NCBI RefSeq assembly: GCF_028283705.1
Contig: NZ_JAPWKD010000005.1
Coordinates: 186,001 to 250,000, forward strand
Direction: 5' to 3'
Origin: Pantoea sp.
GTDB taxonomy: Bacteria > Pseudomonadota > Gammaproteobacteria > Enterobacterales > Enterobacteriaceae
Length of the DNA stretch: 64,000 nucleotides
This document shows positions 63,468 through 64,000 of this stretch, piece after piece; position 1 is the stretch's first letter, and each line of letters begins with the position of its first letter. The translations under genes and the position numbers were made by a program. The notes beneath the pieces were generated by a model that saw nothing but the letters and a program-made list of their open reading frames with translations, was not told the origin of the DNA and did no database searches.

Positions 63468-64000
63468 CCACGGACCCGGCCCATTGCGCCACCACCCCAT
63501 CCAGATCGCGGTAAGCCTGAGCTAAACCGGCTTCGCGCGCAGCCTGGTCGGCAAATGCCAGCGGTTCCGCGTTAACAAATTGCGGATGCTGGATGCCGAT
63601 AAAACCAAAGGCGGCACGCAGGGCTGGCGTCAAGGCATCCATCTCTGCATAGGGTGAACCCGGTTGCAGGCTGGCCCCGCGCGTGGTGATAAACAGCGCT
63701 TTCTGGCGCGTGAGATTGCCAATCACATTTTGTTGTTCATCAAAGTGATAAGTCAGATTGGTGCGGATGATGGCATCAATATAGGCTTTAAAAGCGGATG
63801 GCATACTCCAGTTGTACATCGGCATGGCAAACAATAAGGCATCGGCGTTGAGCAGTTGCTCGCATAAGCGATCCGAATCCGCCAGCACAGCTTTCATACG
63901 TGGCGTGCGCTGCTCTTCGGGCGTGTAAGTCGCCTGCGCAAACTCTCCCGTGACATGGCTCACCGGATGCAAATCCAGATCAAGATAGTCCACCTGCAAA
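63457..64000 (-). CDS. FMN-dependent NADH-azoreductase-like protein, partial
   Basis: The C-terminal 180 residues of a flavodoxin-fold NAD(P)H dehydrogenase of the AzoR group; the 5' end lies beyond the window. The FMN-binding block is MPMYNWSMPSAFKAYID, followed by FITTRGAS and GIQHPQFVNAEPLAF, as in AzoR. The family reduces azo dyes and quinones. It is convergent with the small membrane gene. The first codon shown is not the start. Confidence 0.88.
   Translation of the reverse strand, partial: LQVDYLDLDLHPVSHVTGEFAQATYTPEEQRTPRMKAVLADSDRLCEQLLNADALLFAMPMYNWSMPSAFKAYIDAIIRTNLTYHFDEQQNVIGNLTRQKALFITTRGASLQPGSPYAEMDALTPALRAAFGFIGIQHPQFVNAEPLAFADQAAREAGLAQAYRDLDGVVAQWAGSVVIA

Noticed and set aside
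1..64000. tRNA, rRNA, CRISPR array, prophage or plasmid origin
   Set aside because: No cloverleaf, rRNA segment, regularly spaced direct repeats, phage structural genes or iteron clusters were seen on reading the window.

Overview
The window is chromosomal DNA from a GC-rich member of the Enterobacterales. The rsmJ-prlC-rlmJ-gor block, the complete kdpFABCD operon and the yneE, yqhA, yqjG, crcB, mntP and lgoDRT homologues point to Erwiniaceae, most likely Pantoea or a close relative. This is inferred from gene content and remembered protein similarity, not from a search. I saw no rRNA, tRNA, CRISPR array, insertion sequence, integrase or prophage.

Layout. 0-8 kb: rsmJ (truncated by the window edge), prlC, rlmJ, rnz, gor, a membrane gate-domain protein and a stand-alone Sua5/YrdC-like protein. 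8-19 kb: accessory oxidoreductases and hydrolases with LysR regulators, a bestrophin channel, a Na+/H+ antiporter and an MFS efflux pump. 19-28 kb: yqhA, kdpFABC-kdpD without kdpE (although a KdpE-type operator is present), and an HD-GYP protein. 28-38 kb: a 2-hydroxyacid dehydrogenase with an MFS carrier, acetyltransferases, an ABC exporter, a LysR gene next to yqjG, an esterase, a TIM-barrel isomerase, and crcB behind a fluoride riboswitch with a terminator. 38-43 kb: a nucleoside hydrolase and the lgoD-lgoR-lgoT L-galactonate locus. 43.3-43.9 kb: two diverged, head-to-head copies of a roughly 265-nt hairpin-rich non-coding element. 43.9-61.9 kb: a large peptide-salvage region. 62-64 kb: a 25-codon small gene, mntP with a MntR box, a small membrane protein and an azoreductase cut by the window end.

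The 43.9-61.9 kb region is the most coherent system. One part is an M19 dipeptidase-LysR operon divergent from a Dpp-type ABC transporter operon that ends in an S12 D-aminopeptidase. The other, convergent part is one eight-gene operon: dgcN, dgcA, gsiA, gsiB, gsiC, gsiD, a P1/DmpA aminopeptidase and an M55 D-aminopeptidase. Together they encode two peptide importers, four peptidases from unrelated folds (three of them from families with D-residue activity) and a two-enzyme D-glutamate inversion route. I infer import and breakdown of peptides containing D-amino acids, such as peptidoglycan fragments, rather than glutathione uptake.

A palindromic REP-like repeat (core GCGCGATAAATCGCGC with a GTAGCG arm) recurs at six places. 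At four of them its core or arm supplies the stop codon of the neighbouring gene, and one copy lies inside the gsi operon between gsiB and gsiC.
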